This document shows positions 38,070 to 47,669 of a DNA stretch of 64,000 nucleotides, one piece after another. The notes under the pieces are model-generated. The model did no database searches and was not told the origin of the DNA. It worked only from the letters and a program-made list of their open reading frames with translations. Each line of letters begins with the position of its first letter. Position 1 is the stretch's first letter. This stretch comes from Kitasatospora phosalacinea (lineage in GTDB: Bacteria; Actinomycetota; Actinomycetes; Streptomycetales; Streptomycetaceae), in the NCBI RefSeq assembly GCF_030268885.1, contig NZ_BSSA01000009.1, positions 1-64,000 of the forward strand, given 5' to 3'. The translations under genes and the position numbers were made by a program.

Positions 38070-38969
38070 TCAGAGCAGGCCGCACTCCTTCATGATCGTC
38101 TCGAGTTCGCCGACCCGCTCGGACGGCATCGGGGTGAGCGGCAGCCGGGGCCCGCCGACCGGGAAGTGGGCCAGCGCGAAGGCCTCCTTCAGCGCGATCG
38201 GGTTGGTGGCGAAGTAGATGCCGCGGTAGAACTCGGCGTACTTCAGGTACAGGTCGCGGGCGGTGACGAAGTCCCCGGCGAGCGCGGCCTCGACGATGGA
38301 GCGGCTCTGCCGGGGCATCACGTTGGCCGCCACCGAGATGTGGCCGTGCCCGCCGAGCAGCAGCGCGGGCAGGGCGGTGAAGTCGTTGCCCGCCAGCACC
38401 ACGAAGTCCGCGTCGCGCACCACGTGCAGCACCCGGCGCAGCCGGACGATGTCCTGGTTGCCCTCCTTCATCCCGATGATGTTCGGGTGGGCGGCCAGCT
38501 CGGCGGCCTGCGCGGGGGAGAGGTCCACGGTGGTGCGGCCGGGCAGGTTGTGCATCAGCAGCGGCACCGAGACGGCGTCGGCGACCTTCTGGAAGTACGC
38601 GACCATGCCGCGCTCGGTGGGCGGGTCCAGGTAGGGGGTGAAGGAGAGCACGGCGTCCGCGCCGAGCCGCTCGGCCTCCTTGGCCAGCTCCAGGGTGCGG
38701 ATCAGGTTCTCGGTGCCGATGTCGGGGATCACCAGGGCCCGCCCGGCGGCCTGCTCCACGCAGATCCGGGTGATCCGCAGCTTCTCCTCGTCGGTGAGCG
38801 CGGCGGCCTCGCCGGTCACGCCGTTGGGACACAGCCGGGTCACGCCGTTGTCGATCTGGAAGTCGACCAGGCGGCGCAGGGCCTCCTCGTCGAGTGCGCC
38901 GGAGGCGTCGAAGGGGGTCAGGAGGGTGGTGTAGGCGCCGACGAATCGGCGGGTGCGGTCGCTCAGCAT
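38070..38969 (-). CDS. DapA-family class I aldolase, not a true dihydrodipicolinate synthase
   Basis: 299 residues, full TIM-barrel of the DHDPS/N-acetylneuraminate lyase family. The Schiff-base Lys168 is in IIGMKEGN. The three proton-relay residues of E. coli DapA (Thr44, Tyr107, Tyr133) align with Val51 (GVTGE), Leu114 (TPYLDPP) and His140 (MHNLPGRT). Loss of all three makes lysine-pathway activity unlikely; aldol addition or cleavage with pyruvate or another oxoacid on a different acceptor is expected. It is the second gene of the minus arm and is preceded by the 11-bp repeats at 39074-39117. ATG start with a GGAG site. Confidence 0.82.
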   Translation of the reverse strand: MLSDRTRRFVGAYTTLLTPFDASGALDEEALRRLVDFQIDNGVTRLCPNGVTGEAAALTDEEKLRITRICVEQAAGRALVIPDIGTENLIRTLELAKEAERLGADAVLSFTPYLDPPTERGMVAYFQKVADAVSVPLLMHNLPGRTTVDLSPAQAAELAAHPNIIGMKEGNQDIVRLRRVLHVVRDADFVVLAGNDFTALPALLLGGHGHISVAANVMPRQSRSIVEAALAGDFVTARDLYLKYAEFYRGIYFATNPIALKEAFALAHFPVGGPRLPLTPMPSERVGELETIMKECGLL

Positions 38970-39073
38970 CGTGGGGCTCCGTGGGGTCGGTACGGCTCCG
39001 GGGGACCGCTCGGGGGACCATTCGGTCCGTATGCGGATCACCTGTTCGGAGGAGTGGCGGAGAAACGCTCGGT

Positions 39074-39117
39074 GCGATCTCGATGCGATCTTGGCGCGAT
39101 CTTGGCGCGATCCCGGT
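39074..39117. repeat. Four tandem 11-bp direct repeats plus nearby palindrome
   Basis: GCGATCTCGAT, GCGATCTTGGC, GCGATCTTGGC and GCGATCCCGGT follow one another without gaps at 39074, 39085, 39096 and 39107. Eleven-base tandem half-sites are the format of binding sites for SARP and PhoP-type regulators. The array is 105-148 bases upstream of the DapA-like gene. A perfect 12-base palindrome GCGGAATTCCGC lies at 39153-39164 in the same 270-base gap. Together they suggest a controlled promoter for the operon starting at 38969; a -10 like CATACG at 39033-39028 (minus) is weak. Confidence 0.6.
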
Positions 39118-39238
39118 GCGCCTCGCACAATCCGGTCCGCTTGATCCGGCTCGCGGAATTCCGCAAGGGGATCGGAAATTGTCTGTCAGGTCGCCCCGGG
39201 GGCGCCCGGTGCGGTGTGAAATCCGTGTTTCGGAAATC

Positions 39239-40393
39239 TCATCCGCGCCGGTCGAGTTCGTGGTGCTGCCACAGCCGGGCGGCCGCCGCGGTCGCGGCCC
39301 GGCCCGGTTCGGCGGCCAGGCCGCGCTCCAGCAGCAGCAGTTCCAGGGCGGTCAGGACCGGCAGCAGGTCCAGTGCGGTGACCGCCCCGATGTGGCCGAC
39401 CCGCAGGATCCGCCCCTTCAGGGCGCCCTGCCCGCCGGCCACCCGCAGGCCGAAGCGCTCGTACAGCTCCTCGGTCAGTCCGGCGCCGCGGCCGTCGGCG
39501 GGCAGCGAGACGGCGGTGAGCGCGGCGGACGGCCGCCCGGTGGTGAACAGCGGCAGCCCCAGGGCGGCCAGGGCGGCCCGGCAGACCTCGGCCGTCCGGG
39601 CGTGGCGGGTCCACACGTTCTCCAGCTTCTCCGCCTCGATCCGGTCCAGGCCCGCGGCCACCGCGAACAGCGCCGCCACCGGCGGGGTGTTGGGCACCGT
39701 CAGGTCCCGGGCGGCCTCGCGCAGCAGCGGGAAGCTCCAGTACGAGTAGCCCTGGTCGGTGCGGACGGCCTCCCAGCCGCGCTCGCCGACCGCGACGAAG
39801 GCCGCGCCGGGCTGGCTCATCAGGCCCTTGTGCGAGGCGGTGACCGCGAAGTCCACGCCCCAGGCGTCCATGTGGAAGGGCTCGACCCCGATCGAGGTCA
39901 TGGTGTCGGCGACCACGGTGGCGCCGTACCGGCGGCCCAGCCCGGCCAGCACCTCCACGTCGTGGACGGTCGCGGTGGACGTCTCGCAGTGCGTCAGCAG
40001 CAGGTGGCGGGGCCGGTGGGCGGCGAGCTCCCGCTCCACCGCGGCCGGGTCGAAGCTCGCGCCGTCGGGGGCCTCGTGCACCCGGACCTCGGCGCCCCGG
40101 GCCCGGGACAGCTCGGCCCAGCGGCGGCCGTACTTGCCCGCCGCGAGGACCAGGACCCGGTCGCCGGGCGAGACGGTGTTGTGGACGACGGCCTCCATCG
40201 CCCCGGTGCCCGAGGCGGGGAGCACCAGGATGGTGCCGGTGGTGCGGAAGAGGCCCCGGAGGCCGTCCTGGATGCGCGCGAAGAGCTTCTGGAATTCCGG
40301 TGCGCGGTGGTGGGCCAGTCGGGAGATGGAGGCGATTCTGATGTCCAGCGGAACGTGGGTCGGTCCCGGTGTGAACAGAGACAGCTCGGGCAT
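39239..40393 (-). CDS. Class V PLP-dependent aminotransferase (alanine/serine-glyoxylate type)
   Basis: 384 residues. Start LFTPGPTHVP and the SGTGAMEAVVHN block are typical of the AGXT/SgaA/PucG group. PLP-binding residues visible are LLTHCETSTA, ADTMTSIG with the Asp, and Lys189 in ASHKGLMSQPGA. Family members transfer amino groups between Ala, Ser or ureidoglycine and glyoxylate, or act on phosphonopyruvate. It is the first gene of the long minus-strand biosynthetic run. It could provide an unusual amino acid from an aldehyde or oxoacid made by the neighbouring aldolase (inference). ATG at 40393 after GGGGGAATCCCG. Confidence 0.85.
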   Translation of the reverse strand: MPELSLFTPGPTHVPLDIRIASISRLAHHRAPEFQKLFARIQDGLRGLFRTTGTILVLPASGTGAMEAVVHNTVSPGDRVLVLAAGKYGRRWAELSRARGAEVRVHEAPDGASFDPAAVERELAAHRPRHLLLTHCETSTATVHDVEVLAGLGRRYGATVVADTMTSIGVEPFHMDAWGVDFAVTASHKGLMSQPGAAFVAVGERGWEAVRTDQGYSYWSFPLLREAARDLTVPNTPPVAALFAVAAGLDRIEAEKLENVWTRHARTAEVCRAALAALGLPLFTTGRPSAALTAVSLPADGRGAGLTEELYERFGLRVAGGQGALKGRILRVGHIGAVTALDLLPVLTALELLLLERGLAAEPGRAATAAAARLWQHHELDRRG

Positions 40394-40439
40394 CGGGATT
40401 CCCCCGGAAATCTCGGCGTTTTTGGGCGGCGAGTTGTTT

Positions 40440-40481
40440 AGTGGATGTGCCGAAACATTGGCACGGATCGGCACATCCACT
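40440..40481. promoter_or_regulatory. 14-bp perfect inverted repeat upstream of the aminotransferase
   Basis: Arms AGTGGATGTGCCGA (40440-40453) and its exact complement (40468-40481) are separated by 14 bases that themselves contain TGCC...GGCA. A TTGAGT at 40486-40481 and an AATGTT about 19 bases further (minus strand) could form a promoter overlapped by the dyad. It lies 47-88 bases upstream of the first gene of the minus arm. Operator for a dimeric repressor is the favoured reading; a terminator for the upstream XRE gene is the alternative, but no T-run follows. Confidence 0.55.
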
Positions 40482-40586
40482 CAAGAGGGGGATTTGACAC
40501 ACTAGGGGGAAATGGGCATTCGTGCAGGTCGGCCGGTGAATGCGATCCCCACCGGTGACCACATGGTGAGATACTGGCGGGTAATC

Positions 40587-41438
40587 TCACTCCTCGGACA
40601 GCAGCCAGCGCACCTTCTGCGCGGTCTCCGTGCCCTCCACCGGGTTGTACAGCACCAGCGTGATCCCCGGCTGCGCGGGCATCCGCAACTGGGTGCTCTC
40701 GAACGTCAGCGTCCCCACCACCGGGTGCTCCACCTCGTTCACCACCGCAGCCAGCTCCCGCACCTCCTGCCGCGCCCACAACTGTGCGAACTCCCCGCTC
40801 GTCCGCCGCAGTTCCGCCACCACCTCGGCGAACCCCGGATCCCCCGGATGGTCCGCCGCCGCCGCCCGGAACGCCGCCACCACCAACGGCGCCACCCGCT
40901 CCCAGGCCGCCAGCGACGCCGCCCCCCGCCGCTGCGCCCGCTGCCGGAAGAACCCCACCAGGCAGTTGCGGTCCGCCCCCTCCAACCCCAGCGACAGCCG
41001 CGCCGACTCGTTCCACGCCACGTGGTTCCAGTACCGGTCCAGCACCGTCGCCGGACGCGGCTCCCACGCCTCGATCAGCCGCTGCAGCCCCTCGCAGTAC
41101 TCCGGCCGCGGCGCCGGGTCCGGCGGCGGCGGGTTCAGCTCCGCCAACGCGTACAGGTGCCGCCGCTCCGCACTGTCCAGCCGCAGCACCCGCGCCACCG
41201 CGTCCAGCACCTGCGCCGACACCACGATGTCCCGCCCCTGCTCCAACCACTGGTACCAGGACGCCCCCACCCCCGCCAGCACCGCCACCTCCTCCTGCCG
41301 CAACCCCTGCCCGCGCCGCCGCGGCGCAGCGGGCAGCCCCGCCATCTCCGGCGTGATCCGCGCCCGCCGACTGCGCAGGAACTCCCGCAGCTCCGGCCGC
41401 CGCGCCCGCGACCCGACCTCCGACACCACCGCACCCAT
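40587..41438 (-). CDS. XRE-family regulator with MmyB-like ligand-binding domain
   Basis: 283 residues. HTH at about residues 38-85: RRGQGLRQEEVAVLAGVGAS then WYQWLEQGRDIVVSAQVLDA. The remainder has the MmyB-like pattern: LDRYWNHVAWNESARLSLG, the Arg/Leu-rich middle, and VVGTLTFESTQLRMPAQPG. This domain is PAS-like and binds lipophilic ligands. It is divergent from an MFS exporter and shares the 41461-41483 dyad with it, the usual repressor/efflux arrangement. ATG at 41438. Confidence 0.88.
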   Translation of the reverse strand: MGAVVSEVGSRARRPELREFLRSRRARITPEMAGLPAAPRRRGQGLRQEEVAVLAGVGASWYQWLEQGRDIVVSAQVLDAVARVLRLDSAERRHLYALAELNPPPPDPAPRPEYCEGLQRLIEAWEPRPATVLDRYWNHVAWNESARLSLGLEGADRNCLVGFFRQRAQRRGAASLAAWERVAPLVVAAFRAAAADHPGDPGFAEVVAELRRTSGEFAQLWARQEVRELAAVVNEVEHPVVGTLTFESTQLRMPAQPGITLVLYNPVEGTETAQKVRWLLSEE

Positions 41439-41460
41439 CCGAACCACCACCCTTTCCCCG

Positions 41461-41483
41461 CACTGGTGGTGCCACCACCAGTG
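41461..41483. promoter_or_regulatory. Operator between XRE regulator and MFS exporter
   Basis: Almost perfect 23-base dyad: CACTGGTGGTG at 41461-41471 and its complement at 41473-41483, centred on one base. It lies 23 bases from the regulator start and 48 bases from the exporter start. The position in a divergent promoter strongly suggests binding by the XRE protein, controlling both genes. Confidence 0.75.
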
Positions 41484-41530
41484 GAAACGGACCCCTTCCG
41501 CGCCACGGCGGCACGGCGGAGCCTGAGACA

Positions 41531-42985
41531 GTGACTGACACCCCGACCACGACGGCACCCCCGCACGCAGGCCCCCCGGCCGCCGACGACCGGCTCCCCG
41601 GCCGGGCCCGGCTCGCCCTCTGCGTGCTGTGCGCCGCCCAGTTCATCATCGCGCTGGACTTCTCCATCCTGAACGTGGCCCTGCCCGTCCTCGGCAACGA
41701 CCTCGGCATGGACGACGGCGACCTGCAGTGGGCCGTCACCGCCTTCGCCCTCCCCTCCGGCGGCTTCCTGCTGCTCTTCGGCCGGGTCGCCGACCTGTAC
41801 GGGCGCCTGCGGATCTTCACCGCCGGACTGGTCCTGTTCACCCTCGCCTCGGTGCTCGCCACCTTCGCCTGGGACACCGCCCCCTTCCTCGCCGCCCGCG
41901 CCCTCCAGGGGCTCGGCGCCGCCGCCGTCGTCCCCACCGGCATGTCGCTGCTCACCACGACCTTCCCCGAAGGGCCGCAGCGCAACAGGGCCCTGGGCAT
42001 CAACGGCACCCTCCTCTCCCTCGGCTACACCGTCGGCATGCTGCTCAGCGGCGTGATGACCGACCGCCTCGGCTGGCGCTCGACCATGGCCCTGCTCGCC
42101 GCCTGCGGACTGCTCGTCACCCTCGCCGTCCCCGTCCTGCGCCCCGCCGCCCGCCCCGAGCAGCGACCCCGCCTCGACCTGCCCGGCGCGGTCACCGTCA
42201 CCGGCGGCCTGCTCTGCGTCATCTACGCCCTCTCCACCGCCGGCCAGGACGGCTTCGGACAGGCCGACGTGATCGCCACGCTCGCCCTCGGCGTCCTGCT
42301 GCTCGCCGCCTTCGTCGCGATCGAACTCCGCGCGCCGCAGCCCCTGGTGTCGCTCGGCATGCTGCGCCGCGCCACCGTCGCCTTCGGCAACCTCGGCGGC
42401 CTGGCCACCTTCTCCATGATGAGCTCGCTGATCTTCCTCCTCACCCTCTACTTCCAGGAACAGGCCGGACTGAGCGCGTTCCGGACCAGCCTGGTCTTCG
42501 CCGTGCAGGGCGTCGTCCTGGCCGCGACCGGCACGGCCGCGCCCCGGATCGTCGGCGCCCTCGGCGCCCGCACCACGCTCGTCGCCGGACTCGCCGTCCA
42601 GGGCGCCTTCACCGCCGGACTGCTGCTGCTCTCCGGCCACGGCGACGTACCGCTCGCGGTCGGCTTCCTGGTGCTCGCCTCGGTCGGCCACATGTGCGCC
42701 GTGGTCTCCTACGGCATCAACGCCACCTCCGGTCTCCCCGCCCACGAACAGGGCCTCGCCAGCGGACTCGTCACCAGCGCCCAGCAGCTCGGCATCACCA
42801 TCGGCATCCCGATCCTCGGTGCCCTCGCCGCGGGCCGCGCCGCCCACCAGGAACGGGCCGGGCACGACCACGCCGCCGCCCAGCTCGACGGCACCCTGCT
42901 GGGCGTCGGCACCGACACCACCCTGGTGCTGCTGGCCGCCCTGCTGATCGGCCTCGGCCTGCGCCGCCGCACGAAGACCGGCTGA
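41531..42985 (+). CDS. MFS transporter, DHA2 (14-TM) multidrug efflux type
   Basis: 484 residues, 14 membrane segments. FIIALDFSILNVALPVLGND is the EmrB/QacA-type TM1, with the motif A loop GRVADLYGRLRIFTAGLVLF and motif C-like region LSLGYTVGMLLSGVMTDRLG. It is a proton-coupled exporter of hydrophobic compounds. GTG at 41531 after CGGAG. Regulated most likely by the divergent XRE/MmyB repressor. Confidence 0.9.
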   Translation: MTDTPTTTAPPHAGPPAADDRLPGRARLALCVLCAAQFIIALDFSILNVALPVLGNDLGMDDGDLQWAVTAFALPSGGFLLLFGRVADLYGRLRIFTAGLVLFTLASVLATFAWDTAPFLAARALQGLGAAAVVPTGMSLLTTTFPEGPQRNRALGINGTLLSLGYTVGMLLSGVMTDRLGWRSTMALLAACGLLVTLAVPVLRPAARPEQRPRLDLPGAVTVTGGLLCVIYALSTAGQDGFGQADVIATLALGVLLLAAFVAIELRAPQPLVSLGMLRRATVAFGNLGGLATFSMMSSLIFLLTLYFQEQAGLSAFRTSLVFAVQGVVLAATGTAAPRIVGALGARTTLVAGLAVQGAFTAGLLLLSGHGDVPLAVGFLVLASVGHMCAVVSYGINATSGLPAHEQGLASGLVTSAQQLGITIGIPILGALAAGRAAHQERAGHDHAAAQLDGTLLGVGTDTTLVLLAALLIGLGLRRRTKTG

Positions 42986-43024
42986 CGGCCCGCCGGGCGC
43001 CGCTCCAGGACCACCTGACGGGAC

Positions 43025-43068
43025 GCCGCCGTCCCCCGGCTGCGGGCGGGCAGCCGGGGGACGGCGGC
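43025..43068. terminator. Strong bidirectional terminator
   Basis: A perfect 19-base stem (43025-43043 with 43050-43068) and a 6-base loop GGGCGG. It lies between the convergent MFS gene (ends 42985) and the F420 oxidoreductase gene (ends 43069). Confidence 0.9.
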
Positions 43069-43992
43069 TCAACCGATCCGGCCCGCCACCTCGCGCGCCA
43101 CCACCTCCAGGTGGTCCAGGTCCGACAGGTCCAGCACCTGGAGGTAGACGCGCGAGGCGCCCGCCGCCCGGTAGCGCTCCAGCCGCTCCAGCAGTTCGGA
43201 CGGCGTCCCCGCCAGCCCGGACTCCCGCAGCTCCCGCTCCCCGCGGCCGATCGCCGCCGCCCGCCGCGCCACCTCCGCCGCGTCCCGGCCCGCGCACAGC
43301 GTCAGCGCCGCCGAGTACACCAGCGCGTCCGGGTCGCGCCCCGCCGCCGCGACCGCCGCCCGCACCCGCCCGTACTGCTCGGCGCACTCCTCGGGCGTCC
43401 CGAACGGCAGGTTGAACTCGTCCGCGAACCGCCCCGCCAGCTGCGGGGTGCGGCGCGGGCCGCGGCCGCCCAGGATCAGCGGCACCCGGCCGCGCACCGG
43501 CTTGGGCAGCGCCGGGCACTCCACCAGCCGGTACGCCGGGCCCTCGTGGCTGAACGTTTCGCCCACCGGGGTCGCCCACAGGCCGGTCAGCACCTCCAGC
43601 TGCTCGGCCAGCCGCTCGAAGCGCCCGCCCGGGAAGGGAATGCCGAACGCCTCGTGCTCGCGCTCGAACCAGCCCGCGCCCAGGCCGAGTTCGACCCGGC
43701 CGCCGGACATCGCGTCCACCTGCGCGACCTGCACCGCCAGCACCCCCGGCGGACGGAAGGTGGCCGCCGTCATCAGCGTGCCCAGGGTGATCCGGGACGT
43801 CTCCCGGGCCAGGCCCGCCAGCGTCGTCCAGGCGTCGGTCGGGCCGGGCAGCGGCGAGCCCGGCGCGACCCGCAGGAAGTGGTCGGAGCGGAAGAACCCG
43901 TCGAAGCCGAGGTCCTCCGCGCACCGCGCCACCGCCAGCAGCGTCGCGTAGTCGGCGCCCCGCTGGGGCTCGGTGAAGATCCGTAGGTCCAT
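43069..43992 (-). CDS. LLM-class F420-dependent oxidoreductase
   Basis: 307 residues, luciferase-like TIM barrel. LGFDGFFRSDHFL and SRITLGTLMTAATFRPPGVL hold the conserved His and the cis-peptide region; GRVELGLGAGWFEREHEAFG is the typical phosphate-binding block of the F420 branch, followed by RVPLILGGRGPRRT. It probably transfers hydride with coenzyme F420. ATG at 43992. Nothing links it to the biosynthetic genes across the terminator. Confidence 0.87.
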   Translation of the reverse strand: MDLRIFTEPQRGADYATLLAVARCAEDLGFDGFFRSDHFLRVAPGSPLPGPTDAWTTLAGLARETSRITLGTLMTAATFRPPGVLAVQVAQVDAMSGGRVELGLGAGWFEREHEAFGIPFPGGRFERLAEQLEVLTGLWATPVGETFSHEGPAYRLVECPALPKPVRGRVPLILGGRGPRRTPQLAGRFADEFNLPFGTPEECAEQYGRVRAAVAAAGRDPDALVYSAALTLCAGRDAAEVARRAAAIGRGERELRESGLAGTPSELLERLERYRAAGASRVYLQVLDLSDLDHLEVVAREVAGRIG

Positions 43993-44084
43993 CTGCCTCT
44001 CCGGAGCTCGCTCGACGGGCCGTGCGTGCGCACGTCGGCGCGGGGCCGCCCCGGGGCGGCCCCGCGCCTGCTGTTGACGGGGGG

Positions 44085-46091
<2,007 letters not shown>

Positions 46092-46099
46092 TCAATGTC

Positions 46100-46729
46100 C
46101 TAATCCGGAAGCCCTGTTGACACGATAGGTGGAACCGGCCCGGCCGGTTCCGGACCGCGGGCCGCCCGGTGCGGGTAGCGCACCACCAGGACGGCGTGCA
46201 CGTCGCCCGCCGGGGCCTCGTACAGGTGCGGCACGTCCGCCGCCCAGCCCAGGCAGCCGCCCGGACCGGCCCGGGCCGGCGCCGCGGCGTCCCCCGCCCG
46301 GGCCGTGCCGGAGAGCACCACCAGGTGCTCGGTGGCCCCCGGGGTGTGCGGCGCGGAGCGCTGCACCGCGCCCGCCCGGATCCGGACCCGGTACGTCTCG
46401 CAGACCGCCGCCGCGTCCCCGAATCGCTCCAGCAGCACCGCGTCCAGGGCCCGGCCGGAGATGTCCGCCGCGTCCGAGGGTGCCAGCAGGGCGGCGCTCA
46501 GCGGCAGCCCCAGGGCGGTGGTCAGCGCGTACAGCGTCTCCAGGGTCGGGTTGCGGCGGCCCGCCTCCAGTTCGGACAGCGTCGCCTTGCCGATGCCCGA
46601 GCGGCGGGCCAGCTCCGACAGCGACAGGCCCCGGGAGACGCGCAACTCGCGCGCCCGCAGGCCCACTTGCACCGCCAGGGTGACACCGCCGGGGCCCCGG
46701 AGGGCGGCCGGTTGATCCGAAACTCGCAC
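46100..46729 (-). CDS. XRE-family regulator with C-terminal cupin domain
   Basis: 209 residues. HTH at about 25-80: ARELRVSRGLSLSELARRSG, then IGKATLSELEAGRRNPTLET. C-terminal cupin barrel at about 115-190: HTPGATEHLVVLSGTARAGD and LGWAADVPHLYEAPAGDVHA. This layout matches SutR/PuuR-type regulators whose cupin senses a small molecule. Starts with GTG at 46729 and is divergent from the YbaK-like gene; the palindrome at 46739-46772 lies directly upstream of its start codon. Confidence 0.87.
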   Translation of the reverse strand: MRVSDQPAALRGPGGVTLAVQVGLRARELRVSRGLSLSELARRSGIGKATLSELEAGRRNPTLETLYALTTALGLPLSAALLAPSDAADISGRALDAVLLERFGDAAAVCETYRVRIRAGAVQRSAPHTPGATEHLVVLSGTARAGDAAAPARAGPGGCLGWAADVPHLYEAPAGDVHAVLVVRYPHRAARGPEPAGPVPPIVSTGLPD

Positions 46730-46738
46730 AAGGCCTAT

Positions 46739-46812
46739 CGTTCCACATGCGGAACGTTCCGTATGTGGAACGCCAGGACTTCGTCAACTCCGCGACCTTC
46801 GTGGAACGCCAG
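46739..46812. promoter_or_regulatory. Large palindromic operator and direct repeats in divergent promoter
   Basis: A 34-base near-perfect palindrome spans 46739-46772 (half-site CGTTCCACATGCGGAAC, one mismatched pair). It contains the outer GTTCCACAT/ATGTGGAAC arms and an inner GGAACGTTCC. The arm continues into GTGGAACGCCAG at 46765-46776, which is repeated exactly at 46801-46812, 36 bases away. The XRE-cupin protein is the likely ligand, covering its own start and the YbaK-like gene promoter. Confidence 0.75.
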
Positions 46813-46836
46813 CACTCCGCCTCCCAAGGAGCACCC

Positions 46837-47340
46837 ATGGAATCGACGACCACCAGCCTCCCGCTGCCCGCCCGCAGCGAGCAGGTCGCCCAGGCCCTCG
46901 CCGCCGCCGGGATCCCGGGCACGGTCAGGCAGCTCGCGGACTCGACCCGCACCGCCGCCGAGGCCGCCGCCGCGCTCGGCTGCGAGGTCGGCGCGATCGC
47001 CAACAGCCTGGTCTTCCTCTCCGACGGCCAGGCCGTCCTGGTCCTCACCAGCGGCCGCCACAAGGTGGACACCGCCGCGCTGGCTGCCCGCTGGGGCCGC
47101 GGCAAGCTCCGGCGGGCCACTCCCGAGCAGGTCCGCGAGGCCACCGGCCAGGCCATCGGCGGCGTCGCCCCCACCGGCCACCCCGCCCCGCTGCCCACCG
47201 TGGTCGACCAGGCCCTGACCGACTACCCCCGGGTCTGGGCCGCCGCGGGCACCCCGCACACCGTCTTCCCCACCACCGCGGAGGAGTTGCTCCGCCTCAC
47301 CGGCGGCACCCTGCTGCCGGTCGGGCCGGACGAGGACTGA
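46837..47340 (+). CDS. YbaK/EbsC family (aminoacyl-tRNA deacylase-like) protein
   Basis: 167 residues. The YbaK/ProX fold is shown by RTAAEAAAALGCEVGAIANS, LVLTSGRHKVDTAALAARWG, and AIGGVAPTGHPAPLPTVVDQ with the conserved GxxP loop. Members hydrolyse mischarged Cys-tRNA-Pro, Ala-tRNA-Pro or similar. ATG at 46837 with AAGGAG. Regulated by the divergent XRE-cupin protein, which suggests it responds to an amino acid analogue. Confidence 0.87.
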   Translation: MESTTTSLPLPARSEQVAQALAAAGIPGTVRQLADSTRTAAEAAAALGCEVGAIANSLVFLSDGQAVLVLTSGRHKVDTAALAARWGRGKLRRATPEQVREATGQAIGGVAPTGHPAPLPTVVDQALTDYPRVWAAAGTPHTVFPTTAEELLRLTGGTLLPVGPDED

Positions 47341-47432
47341 CCCCTCCCGGAGCACCCACGGGCCCCGCCCGCGTCCTGTACCCCAGGCCGCGGACGGGGC
47401 CCGTGCCGTTTCCGCCGCCCGGCCGCGGGCTG

Positions 47433-47446
47433 GGAGAGCGCTCTCC
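47433..47446. promoter_or_regulatory. LacI-type operator 1
   Basis: Perfect 14-base palindrome GGAGAGCGCTCTCC, of the form bound by actinobacterial LacI-family sugar repressors (compare CebR/BxlR boxes with central GCGC). It lies 19 bases upstream of the -35 of the promoter at 47465-47494. A second identical copy is at 47610-47623. The remainder of the gap 47341-47669 carries nothing else obvious. Confidence 0.75.
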
Positions 47447-47464
47447 GCGCATGCTCCAGGGAAA

Positions 47465-47494
47465 TTGAGATGTCGTCGTCAGGGTCTCTACTTT
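47465..47494 (+). promoter_or_regulatory. Promoter of the secreted discoidin protein
   Basis: TTGAGA (47465-47470), an 18-base spacer and TACTTT (47489-47494) in an unusually AT-rich stretch, between the two LacI-type boxes. Start codon at 47670 leaves a leader of about 170 bases. Confidence 0.5.
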
Positions 47495-47609
47495 TCTCTC
47501 GCCATGAACTAACCTAATGCCGCGGTGTTTCCCCCAGGTGAAGCCGAGGTTTCAAGTCGTCCCCACGTACGGCTTGACGCCTGACGCTTCCTGTCCCGAC
47601 ACTCCGCCG

Positions 47610-47623
47610 GGAGAGCGCTCTCC
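47610..47623. promoter_or_regulatory. LacI-type operator 2
   Basis: Second exact copy of GGAGAGCGCTCTCC, 177 bases downstream of the first and 47 bases before the start codon. Two boxes flanking a promoter would allow a repression loop. No LacI-family gene is in the window, so the repressor is encoded elsewhere. Confidence 0.75.
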
Positions 47624-47669
47624 AAGGTTCTCCCGCCCCACCCCACCCATCCTCACAGCAGGAGGAGCC

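Noticed and set aside
38070..38969. dapA of lysine biosynthesis
   Set aside because: All three proton-relay residues of DHDPS are substituted and no other lysine genes are near.
39074..39117. Definite SARP binding site
   Set aside because: The 11-bp period fits, but no SARP gene is in the window and the -10 distance is not standard, so it is reported only as an unassigned repeat array.
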